The notes under the pieces were generated by a model. That model was given only the letters and a program-made list of their open reading frames with translations, was not told where the DNA came from and ran no database searches. Of a stretch of 64,000 nucleotides of DNA, positions 45,716-58,370 are shown piece by piece (position 1 is the first letter of the stretch; every line of letters starts with the position of its first letter). The stretch covers positions 186,001-250,000 of the forward strand of contig JAMDHS010000003.1 in the NCBI GenBank assembly GCA_029717555.1. Direction: 5' to 3'. The position numbers were made by a program, and so were the translations under genes. This DNA comes from Peribolospora baueri (taxonomy: Eukaryota; Basidiomycota; Peribolosporomycetes; Peribolosporales; Peribolosporaceae).

Positions 45716-48700
45716 ATGGCGACTCCAGGTCCCCCCGGTTCGCCCTTGGGGGGCAATTACCTCCTTCCGGAAGCCGACATCGCGAGCAAGACGCACAGCC
45801 GCAACAGTTCGACTTCCAGTGCCGGCTCGGGCAGCACAGACGTGTTCGTCAACGGTCCGTGGCACGCCAACGACCCGAGTCCGGACGTCGTCATCTCCGC
45901 CTCCACGTCTCGACGACGAGGCTCGTCTCCGACCGAAGGTCTGACGTTTCGCAGTGGCGGTTCGAGGGAAAGCTTTTCAGAGGCCGCTCGAAGCGCCGTG
46001 TTTGTGCAACAGGATGACAACGGCTCGGCCATCCACTCTTCCCTGTCCCCTTCCGCTCTCGGCTTCCGGTCTGCTTCCTTCGATGCACCCATGTCCTCCT
46101 TTGACCCGCACGAACAGGCACATTGGGTCAACACTGGCGGTTCCTCCGACGCTTTGCACGCCCAGGTGGTCGATGAAAGCGACACCGCCATTCTCACCAG
46201 CAACCAGACCGAGGCGGGCTACGATCGACTCGGTCGTTCGCGCTCTCATGGCAGAGGGAACCACAATCATGTCGAGGCCGGTAATTACGCTGCCGACTCG
46301 CCTGTACACAGGAGGCAATCCCGGAGGACCTCGCGCGACTGGGACGCTACTGCACCAGGCCTTCAACGAGCGCGGAGCGGCATCTCCCGTGTCTCCAGGA
46401 GCATCCGAAGGGCTAGCATACGCGTGGTGAACATCCGGGGCGAGGAGAGCACGAGCGAGCTGCCTCTAAGCGCAGGCCAGGATGAGGTCGTCCTCGCCGA
46501 CGCGTACGATGGCCAGGACGAGGGCGATGACTATAGACTTAGGGAGGCGCGAGCGTTGGCCGGCCTGAGGGGCAAGTCGTTGGGCGTGTTTGGACCGGAT
46601 AGTAAGCTGAGGAAGGCTTTGGCTAAGGTCTTGGTGAACAGGTCAGTCGAAGGTTTTGTTTGGTGTTTCCTTGGGTCTCGTTGCAAATCTTCCTAACGCT
46701 GCATCACTCCATTCCATGGCAGCTGGACGGAGCCTATCATCCTCGCCCTAATCATTGCCGACGTGATCGTACTCACCATCCAGTCCGCTAAGTCGGTCTT
46801 CAACCAGCCGCGGAAACCCGGCTACTTCAATTACTGGGAAGACTATGCTCTTTTCGTCCTCTTCATTTTTTTCACGTGAGTCATTGCGCAGATCTACCGG
46901 CAGCCGTCCAATCGGATCTGAATGGAACTGCTTGCCTTCCCGCCTTCAGGATCGAAATTGTGGCGCGCATTATTGTAGGCGGTCTCTTTGTCAATCCAGG
47001 ACAGGAGCACCTGGCGCCGGCTGGCCTGGAAGACCCGGATTCACCCACAGAGGTCCAATCCGATCACTTAAACTTCTCTTCCAAGCTTAAGGCAAAGGCC
47101 GCAGCCGTTTTGCGGCCCTCGCCTTCATTGTCCGAAAAGGTGTCCGACTTCTCTCCCAAATCGCCTTCGCGTTTGAGGTCGTCGTTCGCCGGCAAAAGTC
47201 GACAGAATAGGGCGCCACCTCGACTCACTATCAACACATCTACGACTGACTTGTTGGACCATCCGACGCCCGGCCAGAACGTGACCAAGACAGCTACGGT
47301 TCGCACCGCGGGCACCTTCTTCTCTTTGAACGAGGCCCCCTTCAAAGAAGCCATCTCCCGCCAACGATCCCAGGCCACCCAGTCCGCCTTCCTCCGCCAT
47401 TCGTGGAACCGCTTGGATCTCATCGCCGTCGTCTCCTTCTGGATCATGTTTATCTTGGCCATCCTCCGTCTCGAGTCGACGCCCAACGCTCACATCTATA
47501 TCTTCCGAGCGCTCAGCGTGCTCAGATCTACTAGGCTGCTGACGATCACCAGCGGAACAGCCGTGCGTTCGTTTCCTCCCGCCCCCCGCATTCAACCACC
47601 ACGCGCACAAGGCATGCTCATCACTGCTTTCTCTTCTGCCATTCTGCCAGACCATTCTCAAGTCCCTGAAACGCGCAGGACCCATGCTCGTCAACGTGGC
47701 CTTCTTCGTGGTCTTCTCAATGGCCCTGTTCAGGTGGGTCCATGTGATATCGTTCTCGGAAAGCAGCAGGTGGTGGGGAACTGTCGTCTCACCTTTTCCT
47801 TCCTACCCTCAGCATCATCGGCGTCCAGAGCTTTCAGGGCTCGTACCGAAGATGTTGTATGTGGATAGGTGAGGTGTCCTCGAACTTTGTGTCACGCCAC
47901 GTCTCAGAGACTGACCTCATCGAATGTAACCACATCGCTCACAGACCCGGCTGGCGTGAACAACTATACGTTCAGCCAGTTATGCGGCGGCCATGTCAAT
48001 AACGTCACGGGCGATTTGGAGGGATACGTGTCTCAGGATGGAATGGTATTGTCGGATACGGCTAAGGGATTCATCTGTCCTGCCGGACAGCTCTGCGTGG
48101 TGCGTTGCGTTGCTGTGTCGTGGTGTGGCGACGACGACGTTTCGCGACGCCATTGAGCGCGGCCGAGGTTGGGGCCCGCTGACTCGTCGGTCATTGTCCA
48201 CGTTCACGTCGCGTCCTCTCGACGCTTACAGGAGCAAAACAACCCGCAAAGTGGCACGCAGAGCTTCGACAACGTCTTTGCAGCATTGATGCAGGTCGTT
48301 ATTCTCGTTTCCGGTGAGTTGATTGGAACGCCTAGGATGCGCTCGTGTTAAAGTGGCGGCACTGATGATTTTCCCCTTCGATCTCTCGTGTGGGGAACAT
48401 TTTCGCTCTCGCGCTCGCTTGTTCCATTGAACAGTCAATACGTGGTCGGTAGTGATGTACAACATGATGGACGCGGATTACTTCGTCTCGTGCCTCTACT
48501 TCATCTTCGGTGTCCTCATCCTCAACTTATGGATGATGAATCTCTTCGTCGCCGTCATTAACAACACCTTTGCTAACATTCTGGACGAGACCAAGCAGAG
48601 CGCTTTCGCGGCCGTAAAGTGAGTACAGGCACTTCCATTCGGCTTTCCATGAGGGACTGCAGCTGATATTTATTCCTTAATACGGCAACTCAGGGTCGAG

Positions 48701-51700
48701 ACGGTGGTAGCCGAAATGGGGGGCATGGAGGAAGAACCTCGCAAGTCTCGTCAGAGCGTCTTCAAGAAGTGGTTTGATCGAACGCACTACCTATGGATCA
48801 TCGCCATCGTAGCTGACATCGGAACTCAAGCTGCGAAGTACTCCACCATGTCCCCGGGCTATGGCTATGCTTTGGGTGAGTGAGGGCTTGCAGAGATCAT
48901 GATTTATTTTATTCTGGATCTCGATTTGTTTGACGGTATTTCTTTCTTTTGCCTTCAGATCAAGCCGAATTGTACTTCACGATCGCTTTCGACATCGAGA
49001 TCATGCTCCGGTTCTTCACCTACCTCCCGGATTACCGAACCTTCTTCAGGAACAAGCGCAACTACACGGACCTTTTCCTTGCCATCGTCACCATCATTTT
49101 GCAGATCCCCGCCATTCACGACACGGAGGTTTACAATTGGCTCACGATCTTCCAAATCGCGAGGTTCTACCGCGTCATCTTGGCCATTCCGCGCATGCAG
49201 CGCTTACTGGTGGGCCTCTGCGATATGTCGCCGCTTTCCCGAATCAGTCCAATGGGTCGAGTCGCTCATCATCGGCAATGTCCTTCCCTACCAGGCACGT
49301 ACGCTGGGGAGAATTGCGGGTCTGCTCAACATGATCTTATTCGTGCTCATGATGGTGTTCATCGCGTCCCTGATTGTGAGCGTGCTGTTGTTTGCGGTCA
49401 TTCCCATCGGCAATGTCTCACGCGGTTTTGTTTCCTCAGGCGGTCCAATTGCTGCGAGGTGATATTTCCGCAAGCAGCGGTAGTAACAACGTCGAGATCA
49501 ACTTCAAACAGATTTACAACTCTTTCCTAGGGATGTACCAGGTAAGGCGCTATTTTCTGGCCCCCCTCGCCTGCCATCTTGCGTCTCAACCCATCCTTCC
49601 ACACCTTATCAACAGCTCTTCTCCTCGGAGAACTGGACGGAAGTCCTTTATGCAGCGCTCATCGCGGAGCTGCCGTTCAAGCAGGCCATAATCACGGGCA
49701 TCTTCCTATGCGTGTGGATCCTCTTTGGCTACTGTGAGTTTGGCCGCGTTCTGGATGACGGCCTGTGGGTTATAATGATAACGGGGATGCTTCGACGCCG
49801 CTGCCACAGTCATCATGCTCCAGATGTTCATTGGTGTTATCAACGAGAACCTCATGCTCGCTGAAGAGACGAAAAGGAAAAAGCAGCTAGAAGAGTTCGA
49901 AAGAAAGGCGCAGCCTCCGTCCGCATCCAAGAGCTGGATATTCAAGTACAACATCTACAACTACCTCAAACCGAAGCGCTCCGACGGGGAGAGGACGATT
50001 CCAGCGCCCCTGTCGCGTCGTCCGACGTTGTCTCGCAAAGCTTCGGTCATGCGACACTATCAGGAAATTAGTGAGGACGACCGATGGGCAGTGAGTAGAA
50101 AGAGGACAGGTGGAAAGTCATCCTTTCTCATGTTGGATGATTTACTGCTGACCACCCAGGTTTCCATTCCGCCGTCGATTTGAACAGAAGCGCAACTCGC
50201 TCCACGATGTCACCGCTCCGACTCTGTACGACTCGGTCGGCGGGTACGTAAGCAATCTCTGGCACGTCCGCCATGGAAGCGAGAGCATCCCCTTGCATGA
50301 AATGCGAGGGCCGAATGACCCCAACGACGCGTCCGGGGATATCGGAGCAATTGAACAGGAGCTGTGAGTTGTCGTCCGTTGCTGCCGTTCGCATCGTCCA
50401 TATGACTCATTCTGAGATCCCATCAATGACAGCGACCGCATGCGCCCCGAGAACTGGGGCGCTGAGCGGAGAGAGGACAAGGTGAACGAGCGCCGCGCCG
50501 AGCAGGTCAAATTCATCGCTGCCCATCCCAGCTACGATACTTCGCTCTTCATTTTCCGACAAGGCCACCCGATCCGCAAATTCTGCCAGCGGTTTGTCCC
50601 TCCGTCCTACGGTGAGCGCATCTACGGCGAGGCGCCTTCGCCGTTGTTACACGCGCTCTTCCAGGTATCCATATTCCTGGCCATCGCTGGCAGTGTTACC
50701 GTTGCCGCTATCGCCACGCCGCTTTACCGACGCGACTATTACCAACGGTACGGCCTGATCCGCGGCTCGTGGTTCTCAGTGACCGAGATCTCGCTTGGCC
50801 TCTTCTTCGTGCTTGAATTTTTGGTCAAGGTCATTGCCGACGGGCTCATCTTCACACCCAATGCATACCTACTTAGCATTTGGAACGGCCTTGACTTCTT
50901 CGTGCTCGTCACGCTGTTGATCAACGTCAGCTCGGAGCTTGTCGTCATCGGCGGTATGAGCAGTTTCACGCGAGGTCTCAAGGCGTTTCGTGCTTTGCGC
51001 CTTATCAACCTCTCCTCTCGTATGCGAGAAACGTTCCATGCCGTCATGATCGCCGGATTCGGTCGTCTCTTTGACGCCTCCACGCTCGCCGTCCTCTATA
51101 TCATCCCCTACGTGAGTCGTTCCGTTCCACTGATACCACTTTGGCGTCGATTGACGGTCTTATCTGTCCCTTTCGCAGGCCGTTTGGGGTCTCAACATCT
51201 TCTCTGGGCTGCTCTACTCGTGCAACGATGGAAGCAACTCTATTCAGACCAAATACGACTGTATCAATGAGTTCTCATCTCAGCCTCTGCAGTGGAACTT
51301 CCTCGCACCTCGGTCTTGGGCCAACCCTACCCAGGGCACGGTGTACAGCTTCGACGACTTCAAAGCCTCCCTTTTGGTCTTGTTCGAGATTATCTCTCTG
51401 GAAGGCTGGATCAATGTCATGACAACGGCCATGAGCGTCGCCGGCTTGGACCAACAACTCACTCCGGACGCGTCCCAAATCAACGCGATCTTCTTCGTCT
51501 TCTACAACCTCCTCGGCGCCTCCGTCATCCTTGCGCTCTTCGTCTCCCTCATCATCGAGAACTTCCAGACTCGCTCAGGTCTGGCTTTCTTGACGACGGA
51601 GCAGCGACAGTGGATTGACTTGAGGAAGCTAATCATCCGCCAGCGACCTCCCAAACGTCCCAAAGTCCGTCCTGGGACCCCATTTACGGCGTGGTGCTAC

Positions 51701-54151
51701 GACCGGGCCGTACAGAAGCACGGCTGGTGGTCGCGTAGCATGACGGTGCTCTACTTTATACACATCATCGTTCTCATGACCCAACGTTTCGGAGACCCTG
51801 CTTGGGCAAATACTTTGCGAGGTGGGTTGCTTGGTCCTTCGCAGCCCTGTTTCGTGGTTCCAACTCGCTGTCGGCTCACCACGGCGTTTCCTTTTGACCA
51901 TACCCACAGACTACGTTTTCCTCGGATTTACTCTCGTCTACCTCGTTGACATCATCGTTCGCATGATCGGCCTCGAATGGCGCAACTTCCGACAAAATGG
52001 ATGGAACATATACGACATTATTGTGGTGACGGGCACGCTGGTGACCACCATTCCGATCCTCACCGGCGGCGAGAACTTTGTCAGCACCCAGCTACAGAAG
52101 CTCTTCCTCGTGAGCATCGCCTTTAAGTTGGTCCAGAAGAACAATGGCCTGAACCAGCTTTTCAAGACGGCCGTGTAAGCACGTGTTCCTTTGGAATCGC
52201 GCCTGGTATCTTTACAAAATTCATGTTCGACTCGTGTTCTCTTCGCTTCGTCGCCCTTACAGTGCCAGCCTGCCGTCGATCATCAGCCTTTTCATTCTAT
52301 GGTTCACCATGTTCCTCGTCTGGGGCCTTTTTATGGTCGAAATCTTTGGCCTCACCAAGTGGGGTAGCAACGAAACGCACAACATCAACTTTTCTTCCTT
52401 TCCTCGCGCTCTCGTATTCCTTGTGATGATGACGACTGGGTGAGTTGGGCTGACCCTACATTCTCGGTTAATCCTCGCACACACGATACGCCATTGCTCA
52501 TGGCTTGCCCTATTCGTATTGATCCTATGCCATCTTGCGAGCAGTGAGGGCTGGAACGGGTTCATGCACGACTACACACTCTCGGGCGATCTGTGCACGC
52601 AGTCCTCGAGCTATCTCGACTCCGATTGCGGCAGCCAAGGCTGGGCGTATGTGCTGTTCATCACATGGAACGTCATCTCGATGTACATCTTCGTCAACAT
52701 GTTCACGGGTACGGTGGTGGAGAACTTTTCGTACGTGTACAACCTCGGCGGTAAACCTGCGCTGTCTCGCGAGCAGATGAGGCAGTTCAAGAAGGTCTGG
52801 GTCGAGTTCGACAAGGAGCGCAACGGCTATATTCACCGTCAACATTTTGTCCCCTTCTTTGCGGTTAGTCCCTCTGTCTTTTTCACCCGTTCAAGGCTCG
52901 AGTCTGACCAGCACTCTGCTTCTCCCTTCGCCTCTTAGAAATTGACCGGAGTGTTTGATGTCAAGGTCTATCCCACCGAGTTCAGCGTTCCGAACTTGCT
53001 CAAGGCCGCGTCCATCACAGCGACAGGGCCTTCCAGTCCAATGCCGAGTCCGTCACATAGCCCGATCGGATCTGTTATGTCGAAGAGCATCATCGTCGAC
53101 GGCGTGGACGTGCGCAGACTGAGAAGGGCGGTGGCCAAGATCGACTCCGCGCGGATCGCGCGACGGAAGGAGACATACATCCGTCTCCTCCACGAGGCCC
53201 TCATTTCCGAAGAACCCGGGAGAGGTATCTCTTTTACCAACATGCTGTTCCTGCTTGTCCATTATAAACTCATCGATGACGAAAGGGCATTGCAGTCAGT
53301 ATTTTTTTTCTCCATACTTACCGTCGTTCATATTATTCGTTGTGGATGGCCCTAACATTGTGTCTCGCCCCGTCTCACCTCTTCAGACTCGGAGAACTGC
53401 ATAGGCGGAGACAGAAACTGGCTCGGGTGGAGGAATTGGTAAACTTGGACCGCCTTCGAGGTTTCCTGCGGACCATGGTCCTTCGCCGCCGTTTTGAGCA
53501 GTTGAGGCGGGAGAGGCACTCGAAAGGTCAGTGTTCATGCCAGCCTCACGTTCTCTCTTTCTTTACCCCTACGCGTCGATCAATTCGCTCAACTAGCTTT
53601 TGTTCCCTTCCCGGACGCCGGTTCCTTTCCTTCAGTGCCACAAATCCTGATCGATGCTCAAGAAGGAGGCGAAGGAGAGCGTCTGTTGCATTCGCCCACG
53701 CCATCGATCACCTCTTCTCTCACCCTCGAAGGCCAGGGCAAGCTGAGTCTCACCTTGACACCGCCTTCAGTAGAGACCTTCGTTGATAGGGACGGATACT
53801 TTGACGATATGAGCCGAGGCAGACCTCGTTCGCCAGGGTAAGCTAGCCGTCTCGTTGCCCTAGTTCCATACTCCTTACTGCCTTGCTCTACAGGGGACAT
53901 CTGATGAAGACTGACGGAGACGTATTCACTATTCATCCTCTATTCAACCGCGTTTTTCAACCGAATTCAATAGTTCATCCTCTGAGCGCAGCCTCTCCCC
54001 CTCTACCCCTACACGTTCCTCCCCTACGCAACATCAAGCCTGGGACCGTGTCCTTGGACGGCTGGACCGAGACAGTATGGATAGTGGCCGTGGCACCGGC
54101 GACGAGAGCGGGAGAGACAGAGGACGGGCAGAGTCTCAGCGGCCCTCGTGA
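45716..54151 (+). CDS. CCH1: Voltage-gated-type calcium channel Cch1, four-domain pore subunit
   Basis: Plasma-membrane high-affinity Ca2+ channel alpha subunit, the fungal relative of animal NALCN, working with Mid1. About two dozen exons. The Ser-rich cytosolic N-terminus is about 310 residues. Domain I starts at [20 protein letters not shown] (46724); domain II has [20 protein letters not shown]; domain III begins after [15 protein letters not shown] (50590); domain IV starts near [20 protein letters not shown] (51710). Pore loops read VNTWSVVMY (48435), [10 protein letters not shown] (49622), SLEGWINVM (51395) and TGEGWNGF (52543), so the filter positions are N/E/E/E. S4 of domain IV ([20 protein letters not shown]) has few charges. 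An EF-hand-like [15 protein letters not shown] follows domain IV. The 3' end is uncertain: splicing to an acceptor near 53996 gives a Ser/Arg/Asp-rich tail ending at 54151, while a nearer acceptor would end at 54167. Confidence 0.95.
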
Positions 54152-54719
54152 TGATCACCTTCTGTGACAGGAATTTCTTCCAGACTTAGGGATCGAGTTA
54201 AGGCTCACTGGTAGTGATCTCGCATACCCGGGGCAGTGAACGAGATGAAGCAATACAAGATGTACAGCACGACCACGGCGCCCCAAATGTTAGTCACAAG
54301 CCTTGAAAATCGGGCAGAGGCATGCGAACATTAGGCAGGAAGGGCAGGGATAGCCGGCTTCTGAGATGGAATGTGCATTCTGACAGCACGTGTAGAGTAA
54401 CTGCCCCACCTTCGACCTTCCATGCCATCTCTTCGTTACGGACTTTAGCGTTCCTTTGCCTTCTCTTCCTCAGTTATATGCTTGGATGCTGTGTAGACGT
54501 ATTCGAGAAGACATATCGCACTTTTGCTGACGGTTTCATGTCCTGCATCGGATCGGACATATGGACGCATCCCTCGCTGACACTTTGGGATGAACGACTC
54601 GTCCAGGCTACAAGCAAGGCGGCGTCACTGGTTGCCTCAGTGCGTCTGTGAATTGGACCACAGGACGGGCCGAGAATGGAAACACGGGCAGACGTCGAGA
54701 AACGAAAGATAGAGAGGCT
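54152..54719. other. Convergent intergenic spacer with an unexplained minus-strand coding-like segment
   Basis: It lies between CCH1 and the permease stop. On the minus strand, 54302-54205 reads LVTNIWGAVVVLYILYCFIS followed by FTAPGMRDHYQ and a stop: one membrane helix with a short polar tail. A CAAG acceptor precedes it. No upstream exon in a compatible phase could be established. Confidence 0.35.
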
Positions 54720-57700
54720 TCACTCCCGCTCAGCCTCAACGTCCACCACTTTTACTTCCGAGGAGCTCGTCTCCTCTACTTTCCCCTCCTTCAGGCTCAC
54801 GTCCGCGTCCCCTTCCTTTATGCCCAGATTCGCCGTCTGCTTCTCCAGGTCGCTTTCCTCTCCCTTCTCCGCCGTCCTGACCGCACCTCTACCTCCGTGT
54901 TCCGGCAGCACCGCGATATCCTGATCCGGCTCGTACGCCTTATCCTCCCACCAGCCCTCCCTCCGCATCCCCTCCTGGGGCCAAACCATGTTCAACGCCC
55001 AGTAGACGATCGCGCTCACCCCGAAGCCGAGGAAGAACGACAGCGTGTACATCCGCTGCGCCGTCAACGGCACCGTGCGGCCCACGGCGCCGGCGAAGCC
55101 GACGATGTTGATGGCGATGCCCGAGATGTAGGCGACGTAGGCTCGCAGGTTGATGCCTGCGAAGAAGAAGTAGGTAGAGTTGCGCGAGGTAGTGTAGAGG
55201 GAAGGTACGTCCAGGTGGCCTCGGCGGATGACGTAGTAGTCCGTCACCATTACCTGCGCGCATGCAGAGCGGAACGAAGGCGAGACGGACAGGATGCAAG
55301 CAGTGGAGGAAGAATTGGTCAGTGCGGGTTCGGAGGGCCAGCGGGGATAAATGAGTGAACCCGCTTCCTTGAAACAGTGCGACTAAATATGAGAACTCAC
55401 TCCGATCTGGACAGGGATGGGACGGGCGAGAAGGACAGCAAGATGCAAGCGGAGACTCAGTCTCCAAAAGGACGCGGTAGTCACAATGGCTGATGATTAG
55501 CTGGCGAACACTTACAACACCTGACGGAAAAAGAGGAGAAAGGGCCGAGAAGAACGCATAAGAGAGATCAGGGCGCTTGGTCTCGGCTTCGTTACGGTAC
55601 GACGTCCCCGTCACTCACTGGACAGGAAGACGCTGTAGCTGCTGAGATACGAGGTGAAGCTGTTGGAGCTTGCGACGAGGTTCCAGGCTGGACACGGTTT
55701 CAGCGGGCAGCGAATGTTGTGAGTTCCGGGGGGCAACAGTCAGGGACCACGGGCATCACACTCACGGCACATGCAAAGGCCAACGATGGCCGCGATGTAG
55801 CCTCCTCGACGGATGTTGACGAAGCGGGGTAGGAGGGCCTGACGAGCGAGATCAGGTTGAGCCAAGGCAAGCTCGAAGGTCAAAGGAATGGTCTCTGGCT
55901 ACACGCAGTTTCGTGGTAGCAGTCCGGACCAACTCACCGTGAGGTCGCTGTTGCAGTAGGAACCGGACGTCCGAACACGTTCGCGTCAGTGCATCCATCA
56001 GAAAGGGTACGTGTGCGAGGGAAAATCGCAGACGACGAAGGGGCCCCACACACCTGCCAGCGGATATGGAGTTTGCTGCAATGTTGACGCCTATTTGGGC
56101 CAGGACGAAAGCGGTCGAGATGCTTCAAGGAGCGAGCAAGGGGAGTGGTTTGCATACGAGACAGAACGACGGTGCAAGGTAGACGGAGAACGGATGACGG
56201 GGAATGAGCGTTAACGTCTACCTAGCCCAAAAGCGGCTTGGCAAGCGGAAGTGTCTTCCATGAAATACAACAACAATGTGAATGCACCAGGAACACTCAC
56301 AAGAAGACGCCGCATCGGGCTTTCGAATTGTACGGGTCGTCGTCCAGTCTTGAAGGGCAAGGTAGAACAGGAACGGGTCAGGCGAGAGGAGAGCATTTGG
56401 CAGAACGAGGGAGGGGAGAGTCAGCTTGGTATCTCTCTGACATCGGAACAGAATACAAACCAGGACGCGAGAAGATAGGAAGCACCGGTCCACGAAGAAA
56501 GAACGCACTCACTTTCTTCCGAGGAGTTCCAGAGGGCTCCAGATGTTCTCTCCGTAAATGGTCGTGGCGGAGGAGGAGACGATGATTCCTGCGATCGAGC
56601 ACGAGCATGTGAGTCGCAAGATCCTGGGTGCCCGAGCAAGAACCCAAAGTTCACGAAGGACGGCCCAAGCTCGCTCCGCTCACCGACGAAGGTGGTCAAG
56701 CTGAAGGTGACGGGAATGGAGATAAGCTGTGAGGCGACCATGTCCTTAGGCCGTGTGGCGAAGCGTGTGAAGTCTGTCCGCCCATTAGGAAGTGCGTCCA
56801 TGGCAGAAGAGGAGGGACAATAGACCAACGGGACGAGAGGATACGACGTCAATAAACCGAAGCTGGAACGGACGGAGGGACATGCAGAAGAGAAGTCGGC
56901 ACTTTCATCGATTAGAGAACATTTCCAGCATCTCACCTGGCGCATTGGTAGCAAGCGTAGCAAAGTTGGAAATGCAGCTCATGACGGAGCTAACGAATTG
57001 CCAAGCGAGCTCATTGCCCTTTATGGTGGCGGGCTGTTTGACGATGGGACCCACGCCGTGAGCGTCTGCAATGGACCAGGCGAAAAAGGCCACTGCTGCT
57101 ACGGGTACCACGATCGTCTTGACCATGAAGAAATGACGGATTTGGTGTACCGGGAACCAGATCGCTGGGAGGGAGACGAGCCAGAAAAGGAAGAAGCCGA
57201 CCTTAATGTGATCGGGAGATGAAGTCGACGTCAGTGGTAGGTGGCGCTCGCCGATGTACGTTGGACGACATGGATGGCTCACAAAATCCCTGGTGTTCGT
57301 CCCACTAGAAATGGGCATGGTATTGGGCAGACGGTTGAAGCTCGGCCAGATGGAGCGGAGCACCAATGTCATACATTGGCCACCGATCCACGATTGCACT
57401 CCATACCAGCTATCGAAGGGCAGGGGTAGAGTGGCGAGAAAGAAGGAAGTCGTACATTGGCAATTAATCAATTGGTCCGGTTAAGTGGACCGCTCAGGGC
57501 ATGATGTGCTAGCCAGAGTGAAGAGTAAAAAACACGTGTACTCACATGCAAGCCATGGCAGCCCTATTCAGAACGGGCCAAAGCGCGCCCCAGATTCCGA
57601 AAGATGAGCGGATTTGAACTGGGAAGCCTACGTGCCAAACTGCGCCCGGTCGTCCGTTGGCGATCACAAACCAGCTGACAATGGTGTAGCCTACAATGAC

Positions 57701-58370
57701 GGCGAGCCATGCTTGCCACCAGGACTATGGGTGACCAGAAAAAAGAGAGGACGTGATGAACGAAGGTGAGCAGATTGAGGACGTTGAGAGCCAGCGTGGT
57801 CGTGAAGATGCATGCGTTGAAGGGAAGATGACACCAACCATTCCGGCCTGAATCATGCTGCTAGAGATCATCCTGTGAGGAACAGAAAATATTCAGAGCA
57901 ATAATTCCTGGTCAGTCGTCCGGTTGCCATTCAACCCCGAAGAAAGCGTCTTGAGCAAATGCGGGGAAAGCGCGTGAGACCATAGCCTCTCGCTCCTCCG
58001 TCGCCCTTTTCCGTGGCGGAAACAACGGACTCGTCGCCCGAGGACGAGAAAAAAAGACTTGCCAAGTGTTGATGTTGAAAGAATCTGACACCCAGAAGAA
58101 GACTGCATGGTAGACACAGACAGGCAAGGAACGTTCGGTCGACGGAGGGCCTTGGGACGTGTCGGCACAAAACCCCTGCACCTGCCAGTCGCCGTGGGGC
58201 CTCGACCACCCACCAAAGCTCCTCGCACTCCACTTCCTGCGTCCCTTCTCGACGGGCAGGAGGTCATGGTTGGCGAGCAAGAGCCGATTCCGAGAGAGAC
58301 CTTGAGACCCCGGCACGGAGACGAAGTCGAGGACCTTTTGGGCCGGTTCGCGAAAGGTAAAGGTCGGCAT
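54720..58370 (-). CDS. NCS1 family (Fur/Dal4-type) nucleobase or allantoin/hydantoin permease
   Basis: Proton-coupled importer with about 12 membrane spans. Minus-strand segments in order: MPTFTFREPAQKVLDFVSVP (58370), LSRNRLLLANHDLLPVEK, FWVSDSFNINTW, GAVWHVGFPVQIRSSFGIWG, LNRAAMACVWYGVQSWIGGQ, LPAIWFPVHQIRHFFMVKTI, SCISNFATLATNAPDFTRFA, ISIPVTFSLTTFVGIIVSSS, ACQAAFGLAQIGVNIAANSI, SAGCDLTALLPRFVNIRRGG, YIAAIVGLCMCPWNLVASSN, LSSYSVFLSSVSGVMVTDYY, VIRRGHLDVPSLY, and an acidic tail ending at 54722-54720. The NHDLLPV, QSWIGGQ, NxATxAxNAPDFTR, GxNIAANSISAGxD and PWN motifs identify the Fur group (uracil, uridine, allantoin). The substrate cannot be read directly; the divergent hydantoin racemase suggests a hydantoin or ureide. 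At least ten introns, with borders not all checked. Confidence 0.88.
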
